Shown: positions 19,836 through 29,225, numbered from the stretch's first letter. The stretch: 64,000 nucleotides of DNA from Bacillus cereus group sp. RP43 (GCF_040459645.1 NZ_JARVHQ010000003.1:1-64000), one strand, 5' to 3'. Notes: generated by a model from the sequence alone, not told the origin. Made by a program: numbers and translations.

Positions 19836-20653
19836 ATAAGTATTGTTATTGATATTGCAGAAGGAAAGAAGATTGTACCGCATATTGTATTAGTAGGTGC
19901 TGGAGGAAACGGAGGCTTAATTTTACAACACATTGCCCAAATGATGAGTATTTTCCAATTAGATGGAGAAATTGTAGTTGCAGATCCAGACATAATTGAA
20001 ACCAAGAACCTTGGAAATCAACTCTTTATTCGACCTGATGTTGGTAAATACAAAGCGGAGGTGCTGGCTATAACGTTCCTATCTCTTCCTATATATCACA
20101 GTACATAGAAGACACAGGAACAATGCAGCAGTTGTTTGGTAATAAGTATGATTTATTAAAAAAACAACATAAAGACGACTACTTATACCTGCCAATTGTG
20201 ATTGGAGCAGTAGATAATATGTTTTCTCGTGAAGTCTTCCATCAATCTGATAATCTCATTTACATCGATGTAGGGAATACAGCTGTAACGGTTCCTGATA
20301 ATTGGAGAGAAGTAGATAAAAGACATTGGACACCTCAACAAATAGCGGATTATAAAACTAGTGGTTATAACGGCCAAGCAGTATGTAGGATTAAACTGAA
20401 TGGCGAGGTCATTCTTTCTCCACTTGGCGACTTATTTCCAGACGCTTATACGAAGAAAGAAAAGGCCCCGAGTCAATTAAGTTGTTCCGAACTAGCTGCT
20501 TCAGAACCACAGCGTGTTATTACAAATAAATTCGCTGCCATGACTGTTGCACAATTCGTCAACGAAATCTTTGATGAAGGAACCGTATCGAATCACTATA
20601 TCATTTTCCAAGCTCAAAAAGCTTTTATGAAGGCTGCACCAATTGGTGAGTAG
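19836..20653 (+). pseudogene. ThiF/E1-like adenylyltransferase, broken
   Basis: ThiF/E1 enzymes adenylate the C-terminus of a ubiquitin-like or sulfur-carrier protein. The first part has the Rossmann loop VLVGAGGNGG, then VADPDIIETKNLGNQLF and a DVGKYKAEVLA segment typical of the family. The frame is lost near 20065 and resumes as AGYNVPISSYISQYIED. Later come IGAVDNMFSREVF and YIDVGN. The break may be a deletion between repeats, since GGTGCTGGC lies at it. The start is also damaged: ATA stands 7 nt after AGGGGGA where ATG is expected. Two lesions argue for a real pseudogene. A PRTRC-type origin is possible. Confidence 0.75.
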
Positions 20654-20672
20654 TGGTATAGGAGGGGACAAT

Positions 20673-21044
20673 ATGAGAGTGTATCAACTAGATTCCACTC
20701 AATTACAACATACGTTAACACCAACGAACATGTGCAATGGTGTTCTTAAATACTATCACTATAAGAATTATGCCGTTGTATCTGTACTGGGTTTATCATA
20801 GCATGATTCCGAAATGATACCATTGCTTCTGGCTTGTTTAGCAGAGGCTTTGATTCATTTAAAACCGGATTCTTTTTTAGCTAAGGATGAATCAGACCTC
20901 TTATATTGGTGTAGAAAGAACTTCAAAGGATTTCATAGTATCTCTGACGATGAATTCTTACAAGATTTTAAGCAGATATACGACTGTTATCAGGAATTGC
21001 AGAACGTTGGGAAACAAGAGATCAATATAAAAATAACTATGTGA
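20673..21044 (+). pseudogene. hypothetical protein with internal amber stop
   Basis: An ATG after GGAGGGG opens a frame that meets TAG at 20799-20801 (codon 43) and then continues in the same frame to 21044. The restored product would be about 123 aa. It follows the ThiF remnant by 19 bp and was probably its co-transcribed partner. I do not recognise it. Confidence 0.55.
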
Positions 21045-21989
21045 TAGCAAGGAGAATAGAAACCCATGTATAATATACTTAATTTTGAATCCCATTCTAC
21101 TTACCAATTCATCTTCATTTATTCCTTGCTTAATAAGCCGGAGAATAAATGTGTTCCTCATCTGCTGTGCAGAAAAACGCTTATTTAATTCTGCTCGTTT
21201 CACTTCAAGTCGTATCATTTTTTGTATAGCAACCTCAGACAAAGCCTTTGGTGCATCATTTTCGTACACCCATCGATATGTCCCCCGATTAAAATCAAAT
21301 GCTATGAACAAAGGATTATCTGTATATTGTCGAGGCCTTACTGGTTCCGGAATCGTTTTATAATATTTATATAGTCGTTTTGTATCATCTTCCGTTAAAG
21401 AGATAGATCTAGTCATACCATTTTCCCCTGGAACAATTAAAGTATTACTAGCGAACTGTATATGGCTCATATTAAGCGATACAAGCTCTTGCAAGGATAA
21501 ACCGTAGTTTACTATTAAATTAATTATACAAGCGTTTCTATCCATAATTAGAGGACGATATTTAGCTTGTCTTTCTGTTAATCCCTTTGTCGATAGTACA
21601 GTGTGTTTTAAAAGCTTTTCTTCCGCTTCGGTAATAAAATCACTGTCACTTAGTGATTGATCTGGAATTAAAGCGAGCTGGATACCATCTAACGGGCTAA
21701 CTATCCCTAAAAACATGTGCAACTTCTTTAAAACCACCCATATTCTGTGGCTTGTTTTCTGAGAATATTTACGCTTGTTTTCTAACTCAGAGAAATAATC
21801 CTGATAATCTTCTTCAGATAGATCACTCCATGATTTGATATGAAAAAGTATCTCATTTACTTCTAACCATCTATAAAAATCTTTAATATCATATGCATAA
21901 CGTTGTATCGTAGAATGTTTTCAGCCTTTTTCATTCAAATAAGCAGAAAAAGCTTCTAAGGTTTCTTCTAAGCTAATTGTCTCGTTCAT
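20958..21989 (-). pseudogene. tyrosine recombinase, interrupted by a stop
   Basis: The frame starts at 21989 with a SAM-like N-terminal domain (LEAFSAYLNEKG, then HSTIQRYAYDIKDFYRW). A TGA at 21921-21923 is codon 23. From there it is open to the catalytic domain (NYGLSLQELVSLNMSHI and SAQQMRNTFILRLIKQG). The usual first arginine is replaced by serine in GLSLQEL, no catalytic tyrosine is recognisable, and the last 45 residues read antisense across the neighbouring gene. It is therefore inactive, and possibly was a non-catalytic homologue before it decayed. Confidence 0.7.
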
Positions 21990-22074
21990 TATAATCACCT
22001 AACTTCTTTGGATATATTATAACAGAAAATAGGTGAAAGACCTGCAACCGCCCTCTGCTACGCACGGTTGCTGT

Positions 22075-22122
22075 CATATCAAAAACGCAAACGGACAAAC
22101 AACCCTTTGCATTTTTGATATG
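22075..22122 (-). terminator. hairpin between the small membrane protein and the recombinase
   Basis: CATATCAAAAACGCAAA pairs with TTTGCATTTTTGATATG with one mismatch. It lies just past the stop of the 22130-22273 gene on the minus strand. Confidence 0.5.
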
Positions 22123-22129
22123 TTGATTA

Positions 22130-22273
22130 TTATTTACAAAGCCAAATGAATAAGGCTATCATAATACTCCAAAAAGGGAATACAAATAATAATCCCCAAA
22201 AAACTCCTTTGAAAAATCTAATTTTGTTATATTCATTTATTGCTATATTAGTTGTATTCTTTAGTACGACCAT
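22130..22273 (-). CDS. 47-aa single-pass membrane protein
   Basis: The ATG follows a perfect GGAGG by 7 nt. After a polar N-terminus (MVVLKNTTNIAINEYNK), residues 24-46 are hydrophobic and Trp/Phe-rich. No family is recognised. It lies downstream of a leader terminator of the AGGACA type, the only minus-strand member of that set. Confidence 0.65.
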   Translation of the reverse strand: MVVLKNTTNIAINEYNKIRFFKGVFWGLLFVFPFWSIMIALFIWLCK

Positions 22274-22308
22274 GTTTAATCCTCCAATTATTAATTGATT
22301 ATAAAATG

Positions 22309-22359
22309 AAAAAAGGACAAACCTCGTCCTGGTAGGGATACGTAGGTTTGTCCTTTTTT
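22309..22359 (-). terminator. leader terminator hairpin, AGGACAAACCT variant
   Basis: AAAAAAGGACAAACCT pairs with AGGTTTGTCCTTTTTT. Read on the minus strand it ends in six T about 22 nt before the ribosome site of the 47-aa gene. The stem differs by one base from the AGGACACACCT hairpins. Confidence 0.75.
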
Positions 22360-23210
22360 ATGTGGGTAATGATATGTTTAATTACCATTATTATAACTGA
22401 ATTAATAAATATTTTCAATTAGGTCTGACATCTTATTAATAAGCATACTAGTAATAATAAAATCTATTATAAATATATATCTTATATATTAAAAAGAAAT
22501 AAAGATATAACTTATATAGGTTATCAAAAATAGTGAAATGACTTACTCCTGCAAGGCGAAATTTGATGTTAGAACGTAAAAAATCATAAATAGCAGAAAA
22601 TGTATCCGTAGATTCAATGATTATTAGACTTTCAATTCTACAAAAAAGCAGAAAGGAAATTATATGTTTCTACATGAAATCGGAAAGAAAATGATACAAA
22701 TCACATTATATTTATTCAACCATGTAAATAGGGCTTATTTTCTTTATTTTGGTAAATGGAGCAGTATTTAGCGTCCAATTATCCACAAGTTGTTCAGGTT
22801 ATGCTGCTATTTGTTAACATTATTCAGTATTTACACATAACTCACATTATTATTGTTGATTTTTATTAGATGAATCGAACAACACTAGTATTCTCAAGAG
22901 TATTGGGAAAATATTATTCACATTTGATCGTATTTGTCCTCATATCCACTATTTTTATAAATTTCCTTCTGATTTTTTGTAGATATAAATTCGGATGTAT
23001 TACTACACTTGTAGAATATTCGATGTGTAGTGTGGAGATTTTTCTATAGGTAGAAGAGGATTTGTATAGAAGTGTATAAAAAAAGACTCCATTATACATG
23101 AAGTCCTTCTGATTTAGTATTTATTAATAGAGTAGTAGAAAAGGGGCGTCAATGAAACAAACACGAATAGCCCTCTACTTTCGATTTTTTCAAAAATAGA
23201 GAGCTAGTTG
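22360..23210. other. AT-rich region between small gene and rep, possible origin part
   Basis: There is no convincing gene here. The stretch 22430-22520 is almost entirely A+T, and a perfect DnaA box lies at 22779-22787. A minus-strand frame at 22914-23099 lacks a ribosome site and is not called. Confidence 0.5.
22779..22787 (+). promoter_or_regulatory. DnaA box TTATCCACA
   Basis: This is the exact consensus DnaA site, 430 bp past the end of the Rep-like gene and inside an AT-rich gap. Many iteron plasmids use host DnaA for opening. A single 9-mer can occur by chance. Confidence 0.45.
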
Positions 23211-24923
23211 CTATTTTTGTATTTCCATTGCGGTTAGCACCTGATCTGGTGCTGTTATTGTTACACCAGCACGTACTAAACGTTCGAAGGTACGCATAAA
23301 CTCTAGTAAATTAAACTGTTTTGGTAGCTCAATAACACGAAGTTTTTCTTGTGGCAGCTTATCAATTGCCTCGATAAACCATTCACGTACATCACTTGGA
23401 ATCGTGCGTTCTTTATGGCCACGAACTTTTAATTTTTCACGCATTTCAATTTCTAAAGCGATATATGCATGGAGATTTACTCCCTGATCATATGCATATT
23501 TTCTAAATAACGTTTCTTCCTGGTATTTTAGGTAATTACGGTGATAAGACTCTTCAGTCACTGGTACCGCAAACTTCTGTTTCAGTAGTGCATGTACATT
23601 TTTAAACATCTTCTTAATGTTGCGAAGAGAGTACATGGAATAATGTAGGCCGAAATTAAAGACAGCTTGTTCACGGTCACTATTTCTCTCTTTTGGTATA
23701 TGTTGCGCAATAAGAGGGTAGATACCTTCTTTCGCTGCAGTATCAAGAATTTGATATTGAGATGTTTGATGTAATAATTTTTTCAATGTATATACAATTT
23801 TCGTTGGATATCCTTCTTTTCGATCAACCATGTCACGAAGTCCACGAATCACACTACGAATTTGACGATGACAAGTATGTTTTAAAACATGAATGAATTT
23901 ATTCATGTCTGCAGACAGTTCACCGATATTCATCTCTTGTAGGACTGATTCAATAAATTTCGCTTTACGAGCATATGTAGCTTTTGGTGTAAATGGATCC
24001 CTGTGTTGCTCTTCCCCAGATTCTTTCGTACATAAGAAGTCCGAATGGATAGATAGATATAATGTTGTATATCGTTTTGTATGCTTTACACCTTTTTGCA
24101 TTTTGCAAATTTTGAATAGGGGACTCCCCGTACACGGTAATGCAGTTGTTAATTCTTCGATAACCGCACGAATCTGATGCGGATATTTTTTATGTAAGAA
24201 ACGATACATCCCGCCAAAGTGAGTTTTGTTGCCTCTTTCATCCTGCTTGTCCAAAGAACGCTTTAACGTTGTTTCTGTATGTTGTTGCATAGCAATGTCT
24301 AAAAACAGCTTTTTAGCTGCTACAGATAGCTTAAAGAACGCCTTTGTAAATACAACAGGACTAATATATACATATGGATTTGCCTTTTCTGTTTCCTCAT
24401 TCATAAAATGAGTGAGTTTAATTGTATATCGGCCATCTACGCCATTTTCGATAGTGATTATGTTATGTAAGCTTAATTTCTTTAGAGCGATATAGAATTG
24501 TGAGTGCTGAATAAAAGCGAATTCTTCTTTATATTGCTTGTAATCTTCCCACATCATATGTATTGTTACATTAGGAATGACACCATTTGTAAAGCACTTT
24601 TTATGTAGATACAAGAATACTTCAAGATCAGCATTCGTAATACCATATAATTTATGTTTTCGTCCTGTTTTCTCTGCAAGTGCAGACATTGCTCGACGTG
24701 AAAAAGATGGTTTAGCTTGTTCGACAAAGCCTTCTACATCCGCAATACGTTCTTCGTATGTCATGTGCTGCAGAATATCTTCTAAATATGTATCTTTATA
24801 GCTGTAGTATTTCTCCTCAAATGTTTCCACAAACTTTTGCCAAGATTTTAGTGTTACTAAAACTGCATTTGTTGTTTCTCCATTTAAGCTACGCTGATTT
24901 TGAATAATAAATGATTTCCCCAT
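23211..24923 (-). CDS. Rep-like replication initiation protein
   Basis: This 570-aa basic protein has no family name I can attach with certainty. Residues about 95-190 (GITNADLEVFLYLHKK, then IQHSQFYIALKKLSLHNII) read as a winged helix of the kind found in plasmid initiators, and a second helix-turn-helix may lie further on. The strongest argument is context: its start faces an array of 14 iterons beginning 180 bp upstream, the classical arrangement of an iteron plasmid. The ATG at 24923 is chosen because GGAGGT lies 7 nt before it; the GTG at 24932 touches that site. Role inferred, not proven. Confidence 0.65.
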   Translation of the reverse strand: MGKSFIIQNQRSLNGETTNAVLVTLKSWQKFVETFEEKYYSYKDTYLEDILQHMTYEERIADVEGFVEQAKPSFSRRAMSALAEKTGRKHKLYGITNADLEVFLYLHKKCFTNGVIPNVTIHMMWEDYKQYKEEFAFIQHSQFYIALKKLSLHNIITIENGVDGRYTIKLTHFMNEETEKANPYVYISPVVFTKAFFKLSVAAKKLFLDIAMQQHTETTLKRSLDKQDERGNKTHFGGMYRFLHKKYPHQIRAVIEELTTALPCTGSPLFKICKMQKGVKHTKRYTTLYLSIHSDFLCTKESGEEQHRDPFTPKATYARKAKFIESVLQEMNIGELSADMNKFIHVLKHTCHRQIRSVIRGLRDMVDRKEGYPTKIVYTLKKLLHQTSQYQILDTAAKEGIYPLIAQHIPKERNSDREQAVFNFGLHYSMYSLRNIKKMFKNVHALLKQKFAVPVTEESYHRNYLKYQEETLFRKYAYDQGVNLHAYIALEIEMREKLKVRGHKERTIPSDVREWFIEAIDKLPQEKLRVIELPKQFNLLEFMRTFERLVRAGVTITAPDQVLTAMEIQK

Positions 24924-25104
24924 CTTTTTCACCTCCGTTCTACAAATTCAGAAATATATGCCAAAAGACTATAAAATATTCCAACTTTGATTATATCAAA
25001 ACGAATTTTGTAAAAACGTGCCCTTTAAGAGAGAATTTTTAAAAAAGCAACACCTTATGAGCCTTAGAGCCACAAGGTATTTGGAAAAAGTTTAATTTTT
25101 TTTT

Positions 25105-25845
25105 TGGTACGCGACATGGGAAGGATTGTTGCTTTTTTTTTGTATGATGCTACTTATCGAGAAAAAGGAAAATCCTTTAATATCAATACTTTATAGGTAT
25201 TTAAATAAAGTTTAGGTACGCAACTTGGGAAAGATGTTGCTTCTTTTTCGGAAAAATGGGTACGCGACTTGGGAAAGAATTTTTATGTAATATATGGATT
25301 GTTTTTTATTAAATATCTTAAATCACCTGATATAACAGCGGTTTTAGCTGATTTTGTTAGTAAGATAGGTACGCGACTTGGGAAAAATGTTGCTTCTTTT
25401 TAACATGGAATTAAATAATTTAAATATTAGGTGTTGCTTGTTGAGAGAAATAAGTACGCAACACGGGAAGAATGTTGCTTATTTTAGTGAAAGAGTAGGC
25501 AACGTGGGAAAGGCGTTGCTCGTTTTGTACTAAAAGTACGCAACATGGGAAAAATGTTGCATGTTTTACAGTAAGGGTACGCGAGACGGGAAAGGTGTTG
25601 CATGTTTTACAGTAAGAGTACGCAACATGGGAAAAATGTTGCATGTTTTACAGTAAGAGTACGCAAGATGGGAAAGGTATTGCATATTTCACAGTAAGAG
25701 TACGCAACATGGGAAAGGCGTTGCTTATTTTACAGTAAGAGTACACAACATGGGAAAAGATGTTGCATGCTTCACAATAAGGGTACGCAAGATGGGAAAG
25801 GCGTTGCAAGCTATCGAAAGGAGTACGCAATGTAAGAAAGAGACA
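25105..25845. repeat. fourteen iterons, 41-bp period in the right half
   Basis: The unit GTACGCAACATGGGAAA is usually followed by GATGTTGC or GGCGTTGC, so each copy is itself a small dyad GCAAC/GTTGC around TGGGAAA. Copies begin near 25107, 25216, 25259, 25368, 25453, 25495, 25536, 25577, 25618, 25659, 25700, 25741, 25783 and 25823. From 25536 on, spacing is 41 bp (40-42), about four helical turns, with a conserved linker TTTTACAGTAAGA. The left copies are looser and separated by AT-rich tracts. This fits an origin or initiator-control site for the adjacent Rep. Confidence 0.88.
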
Positions 25846-26029
25846 GTTTGTATACAAATTTTTAATGAAGACTTGTTTGGTAACCTACTGAAATAGGTAG
25901 GAAAAACATTGGTATTAGCTGATGTTTATTGTTTCTTCTATATTGGATTTTTTACTTTTAACTATATAGTTTGTTAGGAGTAATATAATAAATTTATATA
26001 GGTGTGATTTTAGAATTGGGGGTTAAGTT

Positions 26030-26704
26030 TTGAGCGGATACGATAAGGAAAAGATAAAGCAATTAATAAATAGATTCATGTTTGAAATTATTAATGTAAG
26101 ATCGAAATTTCAATTATGGAAACATATCCAAAAACATAGAAATGAGCATTTGGATGAGCTTAACATCGCACCAGCTTTTTTTACTCTTACACTTCATTCA
26201 GTATTTAATGATGTTATTATTACTTTAGCGAAGCTTTATGAACATGGAAAGCAGACTGCTAATTTAAACAAGCTAATTAATATTGCTGATGCTAATAGGG
26301 CTCTTTTCGATTATAAAGAGCACGCTATTGATCCTTTGATGATTACCAACAAGGAAATTGAAAATCATAAGAAGATTATCGAAGAGAAAGAAGAGAGTCT
26401 GAATAACCTTTTTATGTGGCGAGATAAAGTTTACGCCCATAATGATATGAAATATTTTTTTGATAAAGAGCAATTACCAAAAGATGCTGAATTAACAATG
26501 CAACATATAGAAGAATTAATTGAGAAAGCGTGGGAAATTGTAAATTTTTATTCATTAGCTTTAGAAGGAAAAGCATGGCATCCAGATTCTCCAGATACAT
26601 TAGATATCGAAAAAGTTTTTTCTATACTAAAAAATTTTAAAGAAGAAAAAAATAGAGAAATTGATGTTTTCTTGATGGGCGCAGGATTAAAAAGAACACA
26701 ATAA
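26030..26704 (+). CDS. HEPN-domain protein, AbiU2-like
   Basis: This 224-aa helical protein carries WRDKVYAHND at about residue 130, which fits the HEPN ribonuclease motif R-x(4-6)-H. The preceding helices and FFTLTLHSVFNDVIITLAKLY resemble the AbiU2 group of abortive-infection proteins. HEPN proteins cut RNA when triggered, often under control of a partner; none is obvious here. The TTG start at 26030 is supported by GGGGG, 7 nt ahead. First gene of the defence island. Confidence 0.65.
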   Translation: MSGYDKEKIKQLINRFMFEIINVRSKFQLWKHIQKHRNEHLDELNIAPAFFTLTLHSVFNDVIITLAKLYEHGKQTANLNKLINIADANRALFDYKEHAIDPLMITNKEIENHKKIIEEKEESLNNLFMWRDKVYAHNDMKYFFDKEQLPKDAELTMQHIEELIEKAWEIVNFYSLALEGKAWHPDSPDTLDIEKVFSILKNFKEEKNREIDVFLMGAGLKRTQ

Positions 26705-26804
26705 CTTGAAGGATTAAATACCAAAAAGCAAGTACGGATGTTAAAAAATAATAAAGTTGGGTACCAGCTAGTAATGTTAGATACAAATATAGTCGTCTTT
26801 TGAA

Positions 26805-26848
26805 AAAGGCCCTAACCAATTTTAATGGTAAGGGTCTTTTTTTACGAT
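26805..26848 (+). terminator. intrinsic terminator after the HEPN gene
   Basis: AAAGGCCCTAACCA pairs imperfectly with TGGTAAGGGTCTTT and runs into seven T. Confidence 0.7.
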
Positions 26849-27034
26849 GAAGTCTTGTTGGTGAAAAATTCTATCAAATATTATTAGTTTGGGCCTTTTA
26901 TGCGAAATCTAATTAAGGTATTTCTCAAAAAAAGTAGTGGCTGTCTAAAATATGGTATAAATAAGAAAGTATAAAATAGATTAAGTTTTTTAATGTATGA
27001 ACAAGGTGCAGAAACTGGGGATATGCACCAAATA

Positions 27035-27345
27035 AGAATAGAGAACACATTAGAATCTAAGTTTCCAGAAGTGGAAAAAGAGTGGTCCTATACATAGAAT
27101 GAAGGATTGATTCTGAATAAATTTACGTTTAAATAAAATAATCAGATATAACGATAATATAGCGCATGCAAACATGAATGGAGAGTAATAAAAATTAGCA
27201 GAACTTCGGTACCAAATGTCCTGAATACACAAAAAGTTCAAGAATTGAAAGTCTAAAAATATAAGTTAGAAAATGGTTCTTCTTTAGCTGGAAAATTTCC
27301 TAATCTGATAAAAGAATGGAGTAATAAATTTGAAGAGTACTAATA
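27035..27345 (+). pseudogene. decayed zinc-ribbon/treble-clef repeat protein
   Basis: Pieces in shifting frames with many stops read ESKFPEVEKEWSYT, NEGLILNKFTFK, CKHEWRVIKISRTS and LAGKFPNLIKEWSNKFEEY. They follow the pattern of the probable zinc-ribbon (DUF4379) repeats: a KFPELAKEW motif, then CxxGHEW...RTxGxxCPxC. Several lesions make this an old pseudogene. In other genomes such repeats are attached to nuclease domains, none of which survives here. Confidence 0.55.
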
Positions 27346-27482
27346 TAAAGGTTCTTTTTTGATGGAAATTAAATTTCTCAGGATAGAGCTTATATGCGAA
27401 AGATTATGTTGAATTATTGAAAGACTGTGCAAGAACAAGTAAAATTTATATAGCGTTTAGGGAATTTGAGAGGGGAATAACA

Positions 27483-28244
27483 TTGTACATTTATTTAGAC
27501 GATTCGGGAAATATAGACGATGATAAACCATTTTATGTATGGGCTGGTTTTTCATTGAATACACGTCCTAAAAAATTGATGGAAGACTTGAATAGTATCT
27601 TCCAAAGCCTTCCGAAGGGAAGGTCAGGAGAATTGAAAGGGTATGAAGCAACATTTGACCAAAGACAGAAAATTTTTCAATGTCTAGCTAATAGGCATGA
27701 TTTAAGAATTTGCTATCTTGTGGCTGATAAGCCAACGATTACCAAAAATCAAGCAACTTTTAATAAGCATACAAGATCATTGTTAAAAGCACAAAGTGAA
27801 ACCTATTTTTTGGCTAAAGTTGTCTCACGTCTCTCTGAACCATATCCAGATAGAGATAAAAAGAAAATGCGCATTTTTATAGATGGTGATGCTCCTGAAC
27901 GGTTAATAGATGTTCATGATAAAGACAAAATAAAAGAAAACTTAAATGTGACAAATGCCCGATTGCACGAGTATTTGACGTTAAGAATAAATTATCCTAA
28001 GTGGAATAATCAATTTTATTGGTCTGATTTTGAAATCGAATATATAGCTAAACAACACCATAGTTTAATGCAAGCAATAGACTTTGTGGCAAACTTCATT
28101 AACAAATACTATACGTATATGGATGGTAACAATAAAAAGTCTCCACAAAATCAAGAATCTGCTAATATGGTTACCCTATATAATATTTTACAACCTAAAA
28201 TACATCATAAAATTTATGGATTTTCAGATATCTCCATGTTGTAA
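27483..28244 (+). CDS. DUF3800 protein
   Basis: This 253-aa protein has the DUF3800 signature: an N-terminal YIYLDDSGNI, a middle MRIFIDGDAPE and a C-terminal QAIDFVANFINKYY. The spaced acidic residues suggest a metal-dependent RNase H-like nuclease fold; activity in the family is not established. The TTG at 27483 is chosen because AGGGGA lies 6 nt before it; the frame stays open another 22 codons upstream without a ribosome site. A structured RNA with its own promoter follows immediately, matching the reported pairing of DUF3800 genes with conserved RNA motifs. Confidence 0.8.
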   Translation: MYIYLDDSGNIDDDKPFYVWAGFSLNTRPKKLMEDLNSIFQSLPKGRSGELKGYEATFDQRQKIFQCLANRHDLRICYLVADKPTITKNQATFNKHTRSLLKAQSETYFLAKVVSRLSEPYPDRDKKKMRIFIDGDAPERLIDVHDKDKIKENLNVTNARLHEYLTLRINYPKWNNQFYWSDFEIEYIAKQHHSLMQAIDFVANFINKYYTYMDGNNKKSPQNQESANMVTLYNILQPKIHHKIYGFSDISML

Positions 28245-28247
28245 TTA

Positions 28248-28276
28248 TTGTTTTCTTTTGTGGTATATAGTATAAT
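28248..28276 (+). promoter_or_regulatory. sigma-A-type promoter for the DUF3800-associated RNA
   Basis: TTGTTT (28248-28253) and a perfect TATAAT (28271-28276) are separated by 17 bp. The promoter begins 4 bp after the DUF3800 stop codon, so the RNA is made independently of the gene. Confidence 0.75.
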
Positions 28277-28282
28277 TAAGAC

Positions 28283-28590
28283 CTACAAAAGAAATGCTAA
28301 GACTGGTAAAGTAAGCCCTGTACAAATGACGAATCAGCCGATTCGAAGTCGTTGTCTATAATCTGTCTATTAAATAAGACCATTTGTATAAGGCGATACC
28401 GAGGACGAGAGCAATTGAATTAGTTAGTGTGTAAATTGCCATTTGCGCACAAATGGGAATTTAGAAAATAAGTCCTTTAGAAATGAGAAAGCAGCTGCCT
28501 TCATGTCGAAAGACCAGTTCTAAACGGCCATCTTTTTCCTATAAGTTTTTAAGCTGGAAGCCAAGGGGGACCTTGGCTTTTATTATTTTC
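28283..28590 (+). ncRNA. structured RNA linked to DUF3800 (candidate DUF3800-motif RNA)
   Basis: About 300 nt lie between a good promoter and a good terminator with no reading frame. TACAAATG (28320) pairs with CATTTGTA (28381); inside it CGAATC/GATTCG closes a 4-nt loop. Next GCAATT pairs with AATTGC, followed by CCATTTG/CAAATGG around CGCA. A less paired block (28480-28540) precedes the terminator. Comparative studies have described several DUF3800 RNA motifs beside such genes; this may be one or a new one. I cannot test covariation here. Confidence 0.65.
28558..28590 (+). terminator. terminator of the DUF3800-associated RNA
   Basis: AAGCCAAGG and CCTTGGCTT form a 9-bp stem with a GGGA loop, followed by a T-rich tract. 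Confidence 0.8.
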
Positions 28591-28610
28591 ATTAAAGTTA
28601 AAAAAAGACT

Positions 28611-29225
28611 TCATAAATAAAGGGAGCCCGCCAATAAAACTCGGATTTCGTATATTAAGCAAAGTTTTAAAAATAAAAATTGATGTTTAGCTTGATTTAT
28701 ATACCTACTTTGCATTTCTTCATAAGGCACCACTCGGCGTTTATTCGAACTTGACTTCTTATACTCCTCAATTATTACCTGATTTAAGATTTCTATCTTT
28801 GACTCCAAAGTTAAATCATCAAATTTAACCATTGCATCAAACCTGAGGAAAATTGGATCCACTAAGTTCTTTCTTCTGGTTTCTTGTAATTAGATGTACA
28901 AATAATGATTGTATTTTTTAGATTAACTATATAATTTTTATCTTCAAATATTCCCTCATCAAAAGCTTGATAAAAAGCATTGTAGCTTAAAAGTATGCTT
29001 TATCAAAATTGTCCAATAAAATAACATTTGATTCTCTCTCTAAAAGAAATTTAGTAAAACCGGACGCACTATGTTTGCTTCCAAAAAGGTAGTCTTAGAG
29101 TTCATTATTTTGAAACATAGATAGCTGCTTTCGAAATAAGTCCTCACCTAATAAATCACTAATAAATTTAGCTGTCCCCGTCTTGCCAACTCCTGAATTC
29201 CCATAAAACATTAAGATGGTATGAA
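28611..29225 (-). pseudogene. AAA+ ATPase (Clp-like), multiply broken
   Basis: Across several frames the minus strand reads ILMFYGNSGVGKTGTAKFI (Walker A), then DYLFGSKHSASGFTKFLLE, ESNVILLDNFDK (degraded Walker B), FDEGIFEDKNYIVNLKNTII, ICTSNYKKPEE (sensor) and DPIFLRFDAMVKFDDL. This is the order of a ClpA/ClpB-type second ATPase domain. At least three stops and frame changes separate the parts. It may be what is left of a defence-system ATPase. Confidence 0.75.

Noticed and set aside
22914..23099. 61-aa minus-strand frame
   Set aside because: No ribosome site and low-complexity content in an AT-rich gap.
23211..24923. Reading the Rep-like gene as a transposase
   Set aside because: No DDE, HUH or recombinase motif is visible, and an iteron array faces its start.
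25420..25857. Minus-strand reading frames with repeated CNTFPVLRTLTVK-like peptides
   Set aside because: They are translations of the iterons, without ribosome sites; the DNA repeat explains them.
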